In this document: piece after piece, positions 22,235 to 30,261 of the stretch
Layout of the letters: every line of letters starts with the position of its first letter
Position numbering within the stretch: position 1 is the stretch's first letter
Source of the DNA: CAZKJL01 sp964553135
GTDB lineage: Bacteria; Patescibacteriota; Gracilibacteria; Peribacterales; Peribacteraceae
Length of the DNA: 64,000 nucleotides
NCBI GenBank assembly: GCA_964553135.1
Contig: CAZKJL010000001.1
Coordinates: forward strand, 558,001-622,000
Reading direction: 5' to 3'
Notes under the pieces: model-generated
The model's input: only the letters and a program-made list of their open reading frames with translations
Databases searched by the model: none
Told to the model about the DNA's origin: nothing
Translations under genes and position numbers: made by a program

Positions 22235-24166
22235 TTATTTCTGCTCGCTGCCTCCCTCGGCCCTTGCCTTCTCATCCGCCCGCTTCTTCATGACTTCCTC
22301 GGGCTTCGTGGTGATGATGGTGTGTTCGCTGGGGCTTGCCACCACCTGAATGGCCACGTGGGTGTTGCCGGCGAAGAGCACGCCTTGTCCCACTCCGGAG
22401 TTCAGGAGCAGGTATTTCTCACCCTCCGTGAGGTAGAAGAGCTTGGCCAGGTTATCCACGCTTGCGGCGGACTGCTTCAGAAGCAGCTGCAGCGAGGTGT
22501 TGCTGATGATCGGTTTTCCGTACGGTGAGTTGATGAAGTCATCGATATCCTGCGTGATCGTGGTGACACCCAGGTAGTACTTGCGAGCGCGCTTGATGAG
22601 TCCGTACAAGAACTGTGCGGAATCTTCGTACTGCATCAGGTTCCATGCTTCGTCGACCACGAGGAGACGCTTGCGCATGTCGGAGCGGACGCGGTTCCAG
22701 AGGAAGTTCAGCACGACGTAGATGGCGATGGGGCGGAGCACGTCTTCCAGGTCGCGGATTTGGAACACGACCATTTCTTTCTCGAGCTCGATGTTCGTGG
22801 GGCGATCAAACAGTCCGGAGAAGCTGCCCGTGGTGTACTTCTGCAGGGTCTGCGCCATCGATTCGCCGCCGTTGCTCGTCATGAGCACGTCGATGAGGTC
22901 GTGGAGCGTGGGAGCTTCCATCTTTCCGGGCTCCTGCGTCTCGAGCGTGATGCCCTTGAGCGCGTAGGTATCGAGGATCGCACGGTCGAGGATTCCTTCT
23001 TCGGACGGCGTGATGGAGCCGAGCATCAGCTTGAAGAGACCGTGCAGGTTGATGGCCGCGCTTCTGAGCACTTCACCCACTTCGGCTTCCTCACCGCGGA
23101 CGGCCTTCGGGAGGTCGAACGGGTTGATGCGGAACGAACTCTGGAGCGAGATGGGGATCATGGATCCGCCGACGGTGCGACACAGGTCCACGTATTCGTT
23201 TTCCGGGTCGATGACATAGGCCTGCACGCCCTGGATGAGCGAGCGCAGGATCTCCAGCTTCACGACGTAGGATTTACCGGCACCGGACGTGGCGAACACG
23301 TTGGCGTTGGCGTTCGGCAGGTCGAAGCGGTCGAAGATGATGAGCGAGTCGTTGTGACGGTTGATGCCGTAGAGCACACCGTGGTCATCGGTGAGGTCCG
23401 AGGAGCTGAACGGGAAGCTCGTGGAGAGAGCTTGGGTGTTCATGTTGCGGTTGAAGTCGAGCTCGTCCATGCAGTAGGGCAAGCAGCTGGTCCAGCCGTG
23501 TTCCATCTGGAAGGCCGTGGGCTTGGTGAGGATCAGCTTGCCTCCGAGGATCGCTTCTACGTCGGTCTGGATCTTCTTCAGTTTCTGCTCGTTCTCGGCG
23601 TAGATGGTGAAGTAGAACCCGAGCTGGAACAGTTTCTCGGATCCGCGTGCAAGAAGGTCACGCAGTTCTTCGGCGTCCTGCAAGGCCGCTTCGAGAGCAG
23701 GGTCGCGAACGATGCCACGCTGCTGGAGCATGCGGATGCTCGAACGCATTTCGGCGACTTTCTTGCGGAGCATCTTCAGGATCACCTTGTTGCTCGCAGG
23801 GTAAATGAACATCGAGATGTCGATCTGAATGTCGAAGTTGATGAGCTGACTGAGCCAGTTGGGGTAAATCTGGCTCGGCCAGTTGTAGGCGTAGAAGCTG
23901 CGCGCCACGAGCTGCTCATTGAGCTGGATCATGGAGCGGTCGAACTTCAGTCCGGCCGGCGCGATGACGTCGAGGAGTTTCTGCAGACCCTCTTCATACT
24001 TCTTCACGATTTCTTTTTCATCCTTGGTGAGTTCCAGGTCATCATCGTCCTTGCTGAGGACGTCTTCGATGTCACGGTGCAGTCCCAGAAGTTCGTCGAG
24101 AACATCGAGGAGTTTTCCCGCGATCGGAGGAGCCGTTTTTTGTTTGTGTACAGCCATTTGTGACAT
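22235..24166 (-). CDS. VirB4/TraC-like type IV secretion ATPase
   Basis: The 643-residue protein is a hexameric ATPase that energises type IV secretion, pilus assembly or DNA uptake. It has an N-terminal VirB4-type domain (about 60-250) with LARSFYAYNWPSQ-like membrane-proximal residues. Walker A is ATSGAGKSY (292-300), Walker B is LLVVDEAW (about 501-508), and the later QDIDDF and NTSLQLLLKQ motifs are typical. The start at 24166 is leaderless behind TTGGAG-17-TATAAT; ATG at 24157 is an alternative. The upstream lipoprotein ends 62 bp away on the same strand. Its likely partners are the three pilin-like proteins at 15-16.4 kb. Confidence 0.9.
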   Translation of the reverse strand: MSQMAVHKQKTAPPIAGKLLDVLDELLGLHRDIEDVLSKDDDDLELTKDEKEIVKKYEEGLQKLLDVIAPAGLKFDRSMIQLNEQLVARSFYAYNWPSQIYPNWLSQLINFDIQIDISMFIYPASNKVILKMLRKKVAEMRSSIRMLQQRGIVRDPALEAALQDAEELRDLLARGSEKLFQLGFYFTIYAENEQKLKKIQTDVEAILGGKLILTKPTAFQMEHGWTSCLPYCMDELDFNRNMNTQALSTSFPFSSSDLTDDHGVLYGINRHNDSLIIFDRFDLPNANANVFATSGAGKSYVVKLEILRSLIQGVQAYVIDPENEYVDLCRTVGGSMIPISLQSSFRINPFDLPKAVRGEEAEVGEVLRSAAINLHGLFKLMLGSITPSEEGILDRAILDTYALKGITLETQEPGKMEAPTLHDLIDVLMTSNGGESMAQTLQKYTTGSFSGLFDRPTNIELEKEMVVFQIRDLEDVLRPIAIYVVLNFLWNRVRSDMRKRLLVVDEAWNLMQYEDSAQFLYGLIKRARKYYLGVTTITQDIDDFINSPYGKPIISNTSLQLLLKQSAASVDNLAKLFYLTEGEKYLLLNSGVGQGVLFAGNTHVAIQVVASPSEHTIITTKPEEVMKKRADEKARAEGGSEQK

Positions 24167-24172
24167 CAAACT

Positions 24173-24201
24173 ATTATACCAGAAAGAAGCCGACTCTCCA
24201 A
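24173..24201 (-). promoter_or_regulatory. Promoter of the VirB4-like gene
   Basis: Minus strand: TTGGAG (24196-24201), 17 bp, TATAAT (24173-24178), then AGTTTG and the ATG. The -10-to-start segment TATAATAGTTTGATG closely matches TATAATAGTCTGATG at the right window edge. Confidence 0.75.
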
Positions 24202-24228
24202 GGGGTCTCAAACGGTCTTTTCGATGGG

Positions 24229-25092
24229 CTACATGCCCTCAAACAGCACATCGAACTGTGCGTCCGTGTTGAAGCCGCCGCTCGTGCGGGACGAGCCCCG
24301 CTGGCGCTCGATGAGCTTCAGATCGTCGATACCGGGTACATCCACCACTTTGGTGCCGCTGATGAGGGCCTCGCGATTCTTTTGAATTGCCAGGATTTTC
24401 TCGCCGTAGACGGTGAGCAACTTGTCGAGTGTCTTGATGAGTTCTTCCAGCTGTTTGCGGTTGAGGTCGGCGGCGGCGAAGGCGGACTGTTTCTCAGTGA
24501 CCGCTTTCTGCAGTTCGCCGGCGTTGGCGAAATCCTTGTCGGCGATCGCTTTCTTGAGATCGCGATCGGCTTGGCTCTTCTCTTTGCTCAGCGTGCGCAG
24601 TTCTTCCTTCTGCTGATCCAGAGAGGCGTTGAGTTCTTTGTAACGATCATTGGCACGCGTCGCGACGTTCGTGAGAGCTTCCGTATACGTGTCCAGAGCC
24701 ACTTGGCGGTCCGTACTGCGGTTGAGGAGGTCCGACACGTCCACCTGCAGAGCATCGGCGAACGCTTGGAGCAGCTCGAAGTCCGGGTCTTGCACCTGCT
24801 GCTGTGCGGACATGACCTGCGACTGCACCCCGATGCCGAGCAAGGCACCGCCCGCAGCCGATGCCGAGGGGGTGGTGGCGAGATACTGTGAAAGATAAAT
24901 GCCGAGCAACGCCGAGGACCTGGCGCCTCGGGACCTCGTCACGTTCTGCATCAAGTTGTCGATCGACATCACGGCGCTGATGGCACCCTTTGTTTTCGGC
25001 GTCGGAGCATTCGTCTCTTGCTTGCTTCCGTTGCATGCCGAAAGAACGCAGGCGAGAGTGATGCCGATGGCTGTCAGAGTTGTCTTTTTCAT
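24229..25092 (-). CDS. Coiled-coil lipoprotein
   Basis: The 287-residue precursor has a lipobox (ACVLSAC, Cys about 20) and is therefore a membrane-anchored lipoprotein. After a Ser/Ala-rich region it forms a long helical coiled coil (about 110-235) with EELRTLSKEKSQADRDLKKAIADKD and QKAVTEKQSAFAAADLNRKQLEELIKTLDKLL. The C-terminus is Ser/Gly-rich. The position directly upstream of virB4, on the same strand, suggests a role in the same envelope machine, perhaps as a channel or pilus accessory lipoprotein; this is inference from context. TTTACA-17-TATAAT ends 8 nt before the ATG. Confidence 0.78.
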   Translation of the reverse strand: MKKTTLTAIGITLACVLSACNGSKQETNAPTPKTKGAISAVMSIDNLMQNVTRSRGARSSALLGIYLSQYLATTPSASAAGGALLGIGVQSQVMSAQQQVQDPDFELLQAFADALQVDVSDLLNRSTDRQVALDTYTEALTNVATRANDRYKELNASLDQQKEELRTLSKEKSQADRDLKKAIADKDFANAGELQKAVTEKQSAFAAADLNRKQLEELIKTLDKLLTVYGEKILAIQKNREALISGTKVVDVPGIDDLKLIERQRGSSRTSGGFNTDAQFDVLFEGM

Positions 25093-25100
25093 CAATATAT

Positions 25101-25129
25101 ATTATACACTATTTATCTAAATATGTAAA
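25101..25129 (-). promoter_or_regulatory. Promoter of the coiled-coil lipoprotein gene
   Basis: Minus strand: TTTACA (25124-25129), 17 bp, TATAAT (25101-25106), 8 nt from the ATG at 25092. It borders the candidate origin. Confidence 0.75.
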
Positions 25130-25370
25130 ATAAGCGATATTTGATCAAGTATATGTGGAAAACCAGTCACTTGTTCACAAAACATCCACACAGTTATCCA
25201 CACTTTGATCATATGTTGTGCACAAAAACGGGTGTACGATCGTGCACAAATTTTGTGTTCAAAAGAGTGTATAAACATGAAGAAAAAGAGTGATCAAGAA
25301 CAAATTATTGTAACGACTGTACATGTCGCTTGGACGGTATACAGTTGCGGCGTTCTCCTGATCACTTCCT
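25130..25370. other. Candidate replication origin (DnaA-box-like cluster)
   Basis: This gene-free AT-rich stretch lies between divergent genes. It has an exact DnaA box TTATCCACA (25194-25202) and an inverted near-exact one, TTTTCCACA on the minus strand (25154-25162). Two-mismatch boxes occur at 25171 (TTGTTCACA), 25182 (ACATCCACA) and 25216 (TTGTGCACA). TGATCA occurs four times (25142, 25206, 25291, 25359). The TTG start of argS follows. dnaA, dnaN, parAB or gidA genes are not in the window, so the call rests on sequence alone. Confidence 0.5.
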
Positions 25371-27074
25371 TTGTTCGACCTCAGAGATAAACTAGCGGCC
25401 AAGGCACAAGAGATTTTGAAGACGAAAACAGGGGAGTCGACAGTCATCCACTTCGATGTTTCTTTCGATGAAGGTAGGGGAGACCTGACCACCTCCGTTG
25501 CGCTTCAGGTTGCCAAAAAGTGCGGTATGAAGCCCCGCGATCTTGCCGACGAGTTGGCTGCCGCACTGAAGAAGGTGAAGGGCGTGGCTTCCACGGAAGT
25601 GGCCGGTCCGGGCTTTGTGAACGTCACGCTGGAACCCAAGGAGCTTCTCGCAGGACTTTCCGTTTCGCGCAAAGCGTGTTCGCCCATGAAGAAGAGGAAG
25701 GAGCAGCCGGTCATCGTCGAATACTCGCAACCGAACATCGCCAAGCCACTCGGTATCCATCACATCATCGGAACGGTGCTGGGGCAGGCGGTGAGCAATT
25801 TCTACGAACACGAGGGTTACCCCGTTCTGCGCTGGAACTACATCGGCGATTGGGGGACGCAGTTCGGCAAATTGGCCGTCGCCAAGGAAAAGTGGGCCAA
25901 GAACAAGGATACGCTCGGCATGAAGCTCGGCGATCTTTTGGATTTGTACGTGAAGTTCCACACGGAGGTCGAAAAGGATGCGACGCTCGAGGATCAAGGC
26001 CGTGCCGCCTTCCTCAAGTTGGAGAAAGGGGATGCGGATCTCAGGAAATTCTGGGAAGACGTCGTGACCGTCACGAAAGCATCGCTCAAGGATTTGTACG
26101 ACCGACTCCACGTGTCGTTCGATTTGGACCTGGGAGAAAGTTTCTACTCGGACAAAATGGATCCGATTCTTGCCGAGGGCAAGAAGAAGAAGGTCTTCGT
26201 GGAGGGAAAAGAGGGCTCACTCATCGTGGAATTCCCGGAGGACAGCGGCATTCCTCCTTATCTCGTACAGAAAGGAGACGGAGCGACGCTCTATTCCACA
26301 CGCGATATCGCCCAGATGCGTTACCGCATGGATACCTACAAGCCGCAGAGCATCCTCATTTTCACGGATATCGCCCAGAAGCTCCACTTTGAGCAGCTGG
26401 TGGAGACGTGCAAGCGTCTCGGCTGGGAATTGCCGCCGTTCGAGAACGTTCTGTTCGGACGCATGCGTTTCGCCGACAGGTCCATGAGTACGCGAAAGGG
26501 AAACATTCTCAAGCTCGAAGACGCGTTGGACGAAGCGGTATCCCGCGCCGAAGCGCTCATCGAAGAGCGCGGCGAGAAAATTCAGACCGACGACGCCGAA
26601 GGACTCGCCGAAATGATGGGCGTGGGTTCGCTCGTGTACGGAATCCTGAGCCAGAACCGCAAGATGGACATGGTGTTCGACTGGGACAAGATGCTCTCCT
26701 TTGAGGGCAACAGCGCACCGTACGTTCAGTACACGCACGCCCGCGCGCTCTCGGTCATCAGGAAGTCGGAACATGCGGCGCCGGAGTTGCCCGCCGCCGT
26801 GGAAACGCTCACCGCCAAAGAGCGACTTTTGGTCAAGCTGTTGCTGAATTTCGGTGCCACGCTCACGGAAGCGAGGACCGAGCATTTGCCCCACAAGCTC
26901 ACGAATTATTTGTACGAACTCTGCCAAGCATTCAACTCGTTTTACAACTCCGACGACATTTTGGACGCACCGGGCGACACCCGGACTTTCCGACTCGCTC
27001 TCACCGGTCTCACCGCACAGGTACTCAAGACCGGAGCCGAGCTTCTCACCCTCCGAGTACCCGACCGCATGTAA
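25371..27074 (+). CDS. argS: Arginyl-tRNA synthetase
   Basis: The 567-residue class I synthetase charges tRNA-Arg. It has the N-terminal additional domain (DLRDKLAAKAQEIL, VNVTLEPKELL), the HIGH-like motif in SQPNIAKPLGIHH, the active-site segment EFPEDSGIPPYLVQKGDGATLYSTRDIAQMRYRMD and SMSTRKGN in place of KMSKS, as usual for ArgRS. The C-terminal DALR anticodon-binding domain is complete (PHKLTNYLYELCQAFNSFY). The start codon is TTG (25371); a TATACA at 25339-25344 would give a leader of about 20 nt. The lipoprotein gene follows 22 bp after the stop. Confidence 0.94.
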   Translation: MFDLRDKLAAKAQEILKTKTGESTVIHFDVSFDEGRGDLTTSVALQVAKKCGMKPRDLADELAAALKKVKGVASTEVAGPGFVNVTLEPKELLAGLSVSRKACSPMKKRKEQPVIVEYSQPNIAKPLGIHHIIGTVLGQAVSNFYEHEGYPVLRWNYIGDWGTQFGKLAVAKEKWAKNKDTLGMKLGDLLDLYVKFHTEVEKDATLEDQGRAAFLKLEKGDADLRKFWEDVVTVTKASLKDLYDRLHVSFDLDLGESFYSDKMDPILAEGKKKKVFVEGKEGSLIVEFPEDSGIPPYLVQKGDGATLYSTRDIAQMRYRMDTYKPQSILIFTDIAQKLHFEQLVETCKRLGWELPPFENVLFGRMRFADRSMSTRKGNILKLEDALDEAVSRAEALIEERGEKIQTDDAEGLAEMMGVGSLVYGILSQNRKMDMVFDWDKMLSFEGNSAPYVQYTHARALSVIRKSEHAAPELPAAVETLTAKERLLVKLLLNFGATLTEARTEHLPHKLTNYLYELCQAFNSFYNSDDILDAPGDTRTFRLALTGLTAQVLKTGAELLTLRVPDRM

Positions 27075-27096
27075 TTTCGTTTTCTTTCTCTCTCCC

Positions 27097-28524
27097 ATGT
27101 CTCGTTCTTCTCTCACCTTCTTTCTACTCATCGTTTCCTTCGGGATTCTGTTTGCCGGCTGCGGTCAGCCCGAACCGGACAAGAGCTTCGAGGAATTCAC
27201 CTTCAGTGACAGCGATCTCGCGCAGGTCCAGAAGATGGCGAATTCCTCGGCGTCCTCCACCGGTTCCACGACGACACCCGATGACGGTGACTACACGAAC
27301 GGCACCTCGGTGCTGAGTGTCGGCTCCGGCACGTCGATCCTCTCGGACGGCACCTCCACGGCCGCCGTGAGTGTGACGCCGGATAAGGAGAAGCAGGCGC
27401 TGTACGACGGACTTCGCGCTTCGGCGTTCGACCAGGGGGCGAACGTGTACCGCGTCAATAACCCGTTTTTGAACGTTCGACAAGCTATGGACGTGGGTTC
27501 CACGCTCGTCGCCAAGCTCAACCAGGGTGACATCGTCACGGTGCTCGACATTCCGAATGCCGAATGGGCCAAGGTGAAGACGACTGCCGGAGTGGAGGGC
27601 TTCGTGGCATTCCGCTACATCGCCAAACTGACGACGGAACAGAAAATGCCCGAAGACAAGAAGCAGTTCGAAGGAAAGTACTTCGTGGACTTCGACTTCC
27701 TCAACATCAGAAAAGACCCCACGACGCAGGCCGAGAAGGTGGGCGAGCTTCCGGGACAGACCGTGCTCAAGCCTCTCTCCATGAATGGTGAGTGGGCTCG
27801 CGTTAGCTTCGGTGGCAAAGAAGGATTCGTCTCCACGCAGTACCTAAAGCCCTTCCTACCCGTGTTCTTGGTTCGTCAGGAGCAGTACAAGCTTCCCATC
27901 TTGCAGTACTACGCCGATGATTCGGCAAGCCTGAGCGCTCTTCCCAAGCAGGTCGCCGCACTCAAGGCCGCCGGCAAGAAAATCGTGACGCTGAAGACCT
28001 TGTACGACACGGTTCTCTCTCAGGAAACGCGCGACGCTCGCATCAACCCGGACACGGTGGTCATCGTCATCGGCGGAGTGTCGGGCAAGAACGTTCGTGC
28101 CGTCTCCGATGCGCTCGAGAGCGCGAGCATCGGCGCCACACTCTTCATCCAGACGAAAGACGTGGGTCTGACGGGCGTGACGGAGAAGACGATTTTGAAT
28201 CTGATGGCCAATGGAAACGACCTTCAGTCCGGCGGACACACGGGTGACGATCTCCGCTCCATGACGGACTCGCAGGTGCAGCTGGAACTCGGACAGAGCA
28301 AGAAGCTCCTCCAGGACATCACGCACAAAGAGGTCTACGCGTTCAACTATCCGAAGGGCGGCGTGAACGACCGCATCATGAAGCAGGCCGCCGAGATGGG
28401 GTACCTGTTCGGTATCAGCCAGTCACCCGATACGAACTTCACACGCACGCAATTCCTGCGCTTGCCCACGCTCATCGTGAGTTCGGGCATGTCGCCGGAA
28501 GACGTCGTGAAGCTCACGAAGTAG
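27097..28524 (+). CDS. Lipoprotein: two SH3-like domains and a degenerate deacetylase-like domain
   Basis: The 475-residue precursor has a lipobox (ILFAGC, Cys about 25) and a Ser/Thr-rich linker. Two bacterial SH3-type domains follow (VNNPFLNVRQAMDVGSTLVAKLNQGDIVTVLD; FDFLNIRKDPTTQAEKVGELPGQTVLKPL), typical of wall-binding proteins. The C-terminal 190 residues resemble the NodB/polysaccharide deacetylase fold (VVIVIGGVSGKNVRAVSDALESASIGATLFI, GGHTGDDLRSMTDSQ, FNYPKGGVNDRIMKQAAEMGY). The TFDDG motif is missing and the metal-binding HxxxH reads HTGDD, so activity is doubtful. It probably binds rather than trims the cell wall. Its ATG is 22 bp after argS, likely read through from it. Confidence 0.75.
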   Translation: MSRSSLTFFLLIVSFGILFAGCGQPEPDKSFEEFTFSDSDLAQVQKMANSSASSTGSTTTPDDGDYTNGTSVLSVGSGTSILSDGTSTAAVSVTPDKEKQALYDGLRASAFDQGANVYRVNNPFLNVRQAMDVGSTLVAKLNQGDIVTVLDIPNAEWAKVKTTAGVEGFVAFRYIAKLTTEQKMPEDKKQFEGKYFVDFDFLNIRKDPTTQAEKVGELPGQTVLKPLSMNGEWARVSFGGKEGFVSTQYLKPFLPVFLVRQEQYKLPILQYYADDSASLSALPKQVAALKAAGKKIVTLKTLYDTVLSQETRDARINPDTVVIVIGGVSGKNVRAVSDALESASIGATLFIQTKDVGLTGVTEKTILNLMANGNDLQSGGHTGDDLRSMTDSQVQLELGQSKKLLQDITHKEVYAFNYPKGGVNDRIMKQAAEMGYLFGISQSPDTNFTRTQFLRLPTLIVSSGMSPEDVVKLTK

Positions 28525-28548
28525 GGGATACATCATCGAATCAGACCT

Positions 28549-28580
28549 AGAGCGGGAGATGGGGGTCTTCCGCTCTTTTG
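28549..28580 (+). terminator. Rho-independent terminator after the SH3 lipoprotein
   Basis: An 11-bp stem, AGAGCGGGAGA (28549-28559) with TCTTCCGCTCT (28566-28576), closes a G-rich 6-nt loop and is followed by TTT. Confidence 0.7.
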
Positions 28581-28584
28581 AATG

Positions 28585-28724
28585 TATGGAAGGCAGCCCT
28601 CCGGGTTTCCTTCCATAAACCATCCTTCCGGCAAGGTGCAGCTCCAGCGATGGGGCCCGCGAGACCCATCGCTTCGCTGCGGTCCTTTAAAAAATACGCA
28701 AGCGGCAACCAGGCTTCGTTGCCT
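28585..28724 (+). ncRNA. Candidate structured RNA or repeat with three hairpins
   Basis: Between a terminator and the next gene three stable hairpins follow one another. (1) TATGGAAGG/CCTTCCATA (28585-28617), with AGCCC/GGGTT inside. (2) AGCGATGGG/CCCATCGCT (28646-28673). (3) GGCAAC/GTTGCC (28704-28723). The element TACGCAAGCG also occurs twice (28695, 28747). No credible protein is encoded. Strand is assigned by convenience, as the hairpins fold on either; a family name is not recognised. Confidence 0.35.
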
Positions 28725-28789
28725 GTCTTCGCGCACTTTTACCTATACGCAAGCGCAAAAGCGACTCTGCTACCAAGTACCTTTCAGAT

Positions 28790-29101
28790 CTATTTTTTGG
28801 TACCGCTCGGGACCGAGTATTCCTTCATGAAGTCATCGAACATGCTGCTGCTTTGGTTCTTGGTGTACTCGGCGGCCGACGATGCGGCTTGGTTGGCGAT
28901 CATCTTCATCAGTTCGGCGCCGTGGTTCACGAAGTACCATGCGCTCCACAGGAGGAGAACGACGGGAATCAGTGCGATCATGCTCTTGAAGAAGCCGCCC
29001 CACATGCGAAGTTTGTCGCGTTCGTCCATCTTGCGCAGATGTTCGATGATTTCATCGAGTTTCGCTTCCACTCCCGCGGGTGTCGGTTTGGCTGGTGACA
29101 T
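28790..29101 (-). CDS. Small single-pass membrane protein (103 aa)
   Basis: An N-terminal cytoplasmic helix (GVEAKLDEIIEHLRKMDERDKLRMWGG) precedes one transmembrane segment (SMIALIPVVLLLWSAWYFV). A periplasmic helical tail follows (GAELMKMIANQAASSAAEYTKNQ) and ends with basic residues. The layout suggests a membrane-bound coiled-coil protein of unknown role. It is the last gene of the minus-strand envelope cluster, 66 bp after femAB, and may be co-transcribed. Confidence 0.7.
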   Translation of the reverse strand: MSPAKPTPAGVEAKLDEIIEHLRKMDERDKLRMWGGFFKSMIALIPVVLLLWSAWYFVNHGAELMKMIANQAASSAAEYTKNQSSSMFDDFMKEYSVPSGTKK

Positions 29102-29167
29102 GGGTGAATTGTAGAAGCGAACGGCGGACGGTGGCTAGTGACAGATGACACGGAACATCGCGCACGA

Positions 29168-30229
29168 CTAAAAGCCGCGACGCCACTTGCGGAACCTCTC
29201 GAAGGCGTAGGTAAGCCAATATTTGCCCGTCACGGGGATATCGACGCAGTGCATGAGGTTCAATAATTCTCCGCCGAAACCGGTCTTGAAGAGGGTGACC
29301 CCGGCAAACGGATGATTCTTGGACGGCGTTCCTTCCGCACTCAGCGGTGCGATGCCCCAGAAGTTGTAGGTCTTGTCCCCGCGCTTGATGGCATCGGTAA
29401 TGGCCGTCCATTGCAGCAGGTAGCTCGCCGGAACTTTGGAGTGCGCCGAGTCGCTGGCGCCGTGGTGATAGCTCGTTTCACCCATGGCGTGCATGTGCAC
29501 CGACGCGGCGATGACCTTCTCTTGGTAACGCGCAATGTAGAGCGTGCATTCTTTGCGAGGAGCGAAGCGTGCCACCTGAGCACGGAAGAATGCGTTGGTG
29601 TACGGAGTGAATCCGTGACGCTTCCTGGTTTCGTCGTGGAGGGCGATAAACAGCGGCAGGTCGCGTACCGGGTCATCGGAGGCAGTCACACTCACGCCGT
29701 CGCGCCCCGCACGTCCTATGAGGTTTCTGGTCGTTTTACGCATATCGGTCAAAATCTGCTCTGCGGAGCGGTTTTGGAGCGGTAGGTGCCATACATGTTC
29801 GGCGAGGAGGTGGAGGGGCGAGCGGACGGTCTTAATGTTCGCTTTCGCGAGTCCGTTCATCAGCACTGCGCCATCTTTTTCTTCCAGAAACGGACTCATG
29901 CGGATGAACGTGCAGCCGTGTTCGGCGGCGATCTTTTTGAGTTCACCGAACAGCAACGGCAACAGCTCATCGAAATCGTTCGGCGTGAGGTCGTGCGCAA
30001 AGAGCGGCCCGTAGGGAACCGAGAGATGTTTGCCGCGTCTGGCGGGAACGATGTGAGCGAAGCACACGGCGATGGTCATTCCGTTTCGCTCCACGGCAAC
30101 GCGCACCGGCGGCTGGCCGATGTCGTCGTACACGTCGCCCATCGTCCAGCTCTGGAGAAACGGCCGCCACGGTTGGCGGCTCAGGAAATCGTCCCAGGCG
30201 TGCGCATCGATATCCGTTCGGATCTGCAT
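29168..30229 (-). CDS. FemAB-family peptidyltransferase (peptidoglycan cross-bridge)
   Basis: The 353-residue protein has the two GNAT-like folds of FemX/FemA enzymes, which use aminoacyl-tRNA to add amino acids to the peptidoglycan precursor. Recognisable parts are WTMGDVYDDIGQPPVRVAVERNG, LSVPYGPLF, LFGELKKIAAEHGCTFIRMSPF, DMRKTTRNLIGRAGRDGVSV and YHHGASDSAHSKVPASYLLQWTAITDAIKRGDKTYNFWG, the last being the conserved catalytic-domain core. The membrane/lipid II specificity cannot be told. TACCAT ends 7 nt before the ATG. It lies downstream of a DegT aminotransferase and murF, which fits a wall-building cluster. Confidence 0.87.
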   Translation of the reverse strand: MQIRTDIDAHAWDDFLSRQPWRPFLQSWTMGDVYDDIGQPPVRVAVERNGMTIAVCFAHIVPARRGKHLSVPYGPLFAHDLTPNDFDELLPLLFGELKKIAAEHGCTFIRMSPFLEEKDGAVLMNGLAKANIKTVRSPLHLLAEHVWHLPLQNRSAEQILTDMRKTTRNLIGRAGRDGVSVTASDDPVRDLPLFIALHDETRKRHGFTPYTNAFFRAQVARFAPRKECTLYIARYQEKVIAASVHMHAMGETSYHHGASDSAHSKVPASYLLQWTAITDAIKRGDKTYNFWGIAPLSAEGTPSKNHPFAGVTLFKTGFGGELLNLMHCVDIPVTGKYWLTYAFERFRKWRRGF

Positions 30230-30261
30230 CGGAGGGATGGTAGCGTAGATCGGCCCGCAGA

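Noticed and set aside
22760..24163. 467-codon plus-strand frame opposite the VirB4 gene
   Set aside because: Shadow frame without signals; VirB4 has Walker motifs and a strong promoter.
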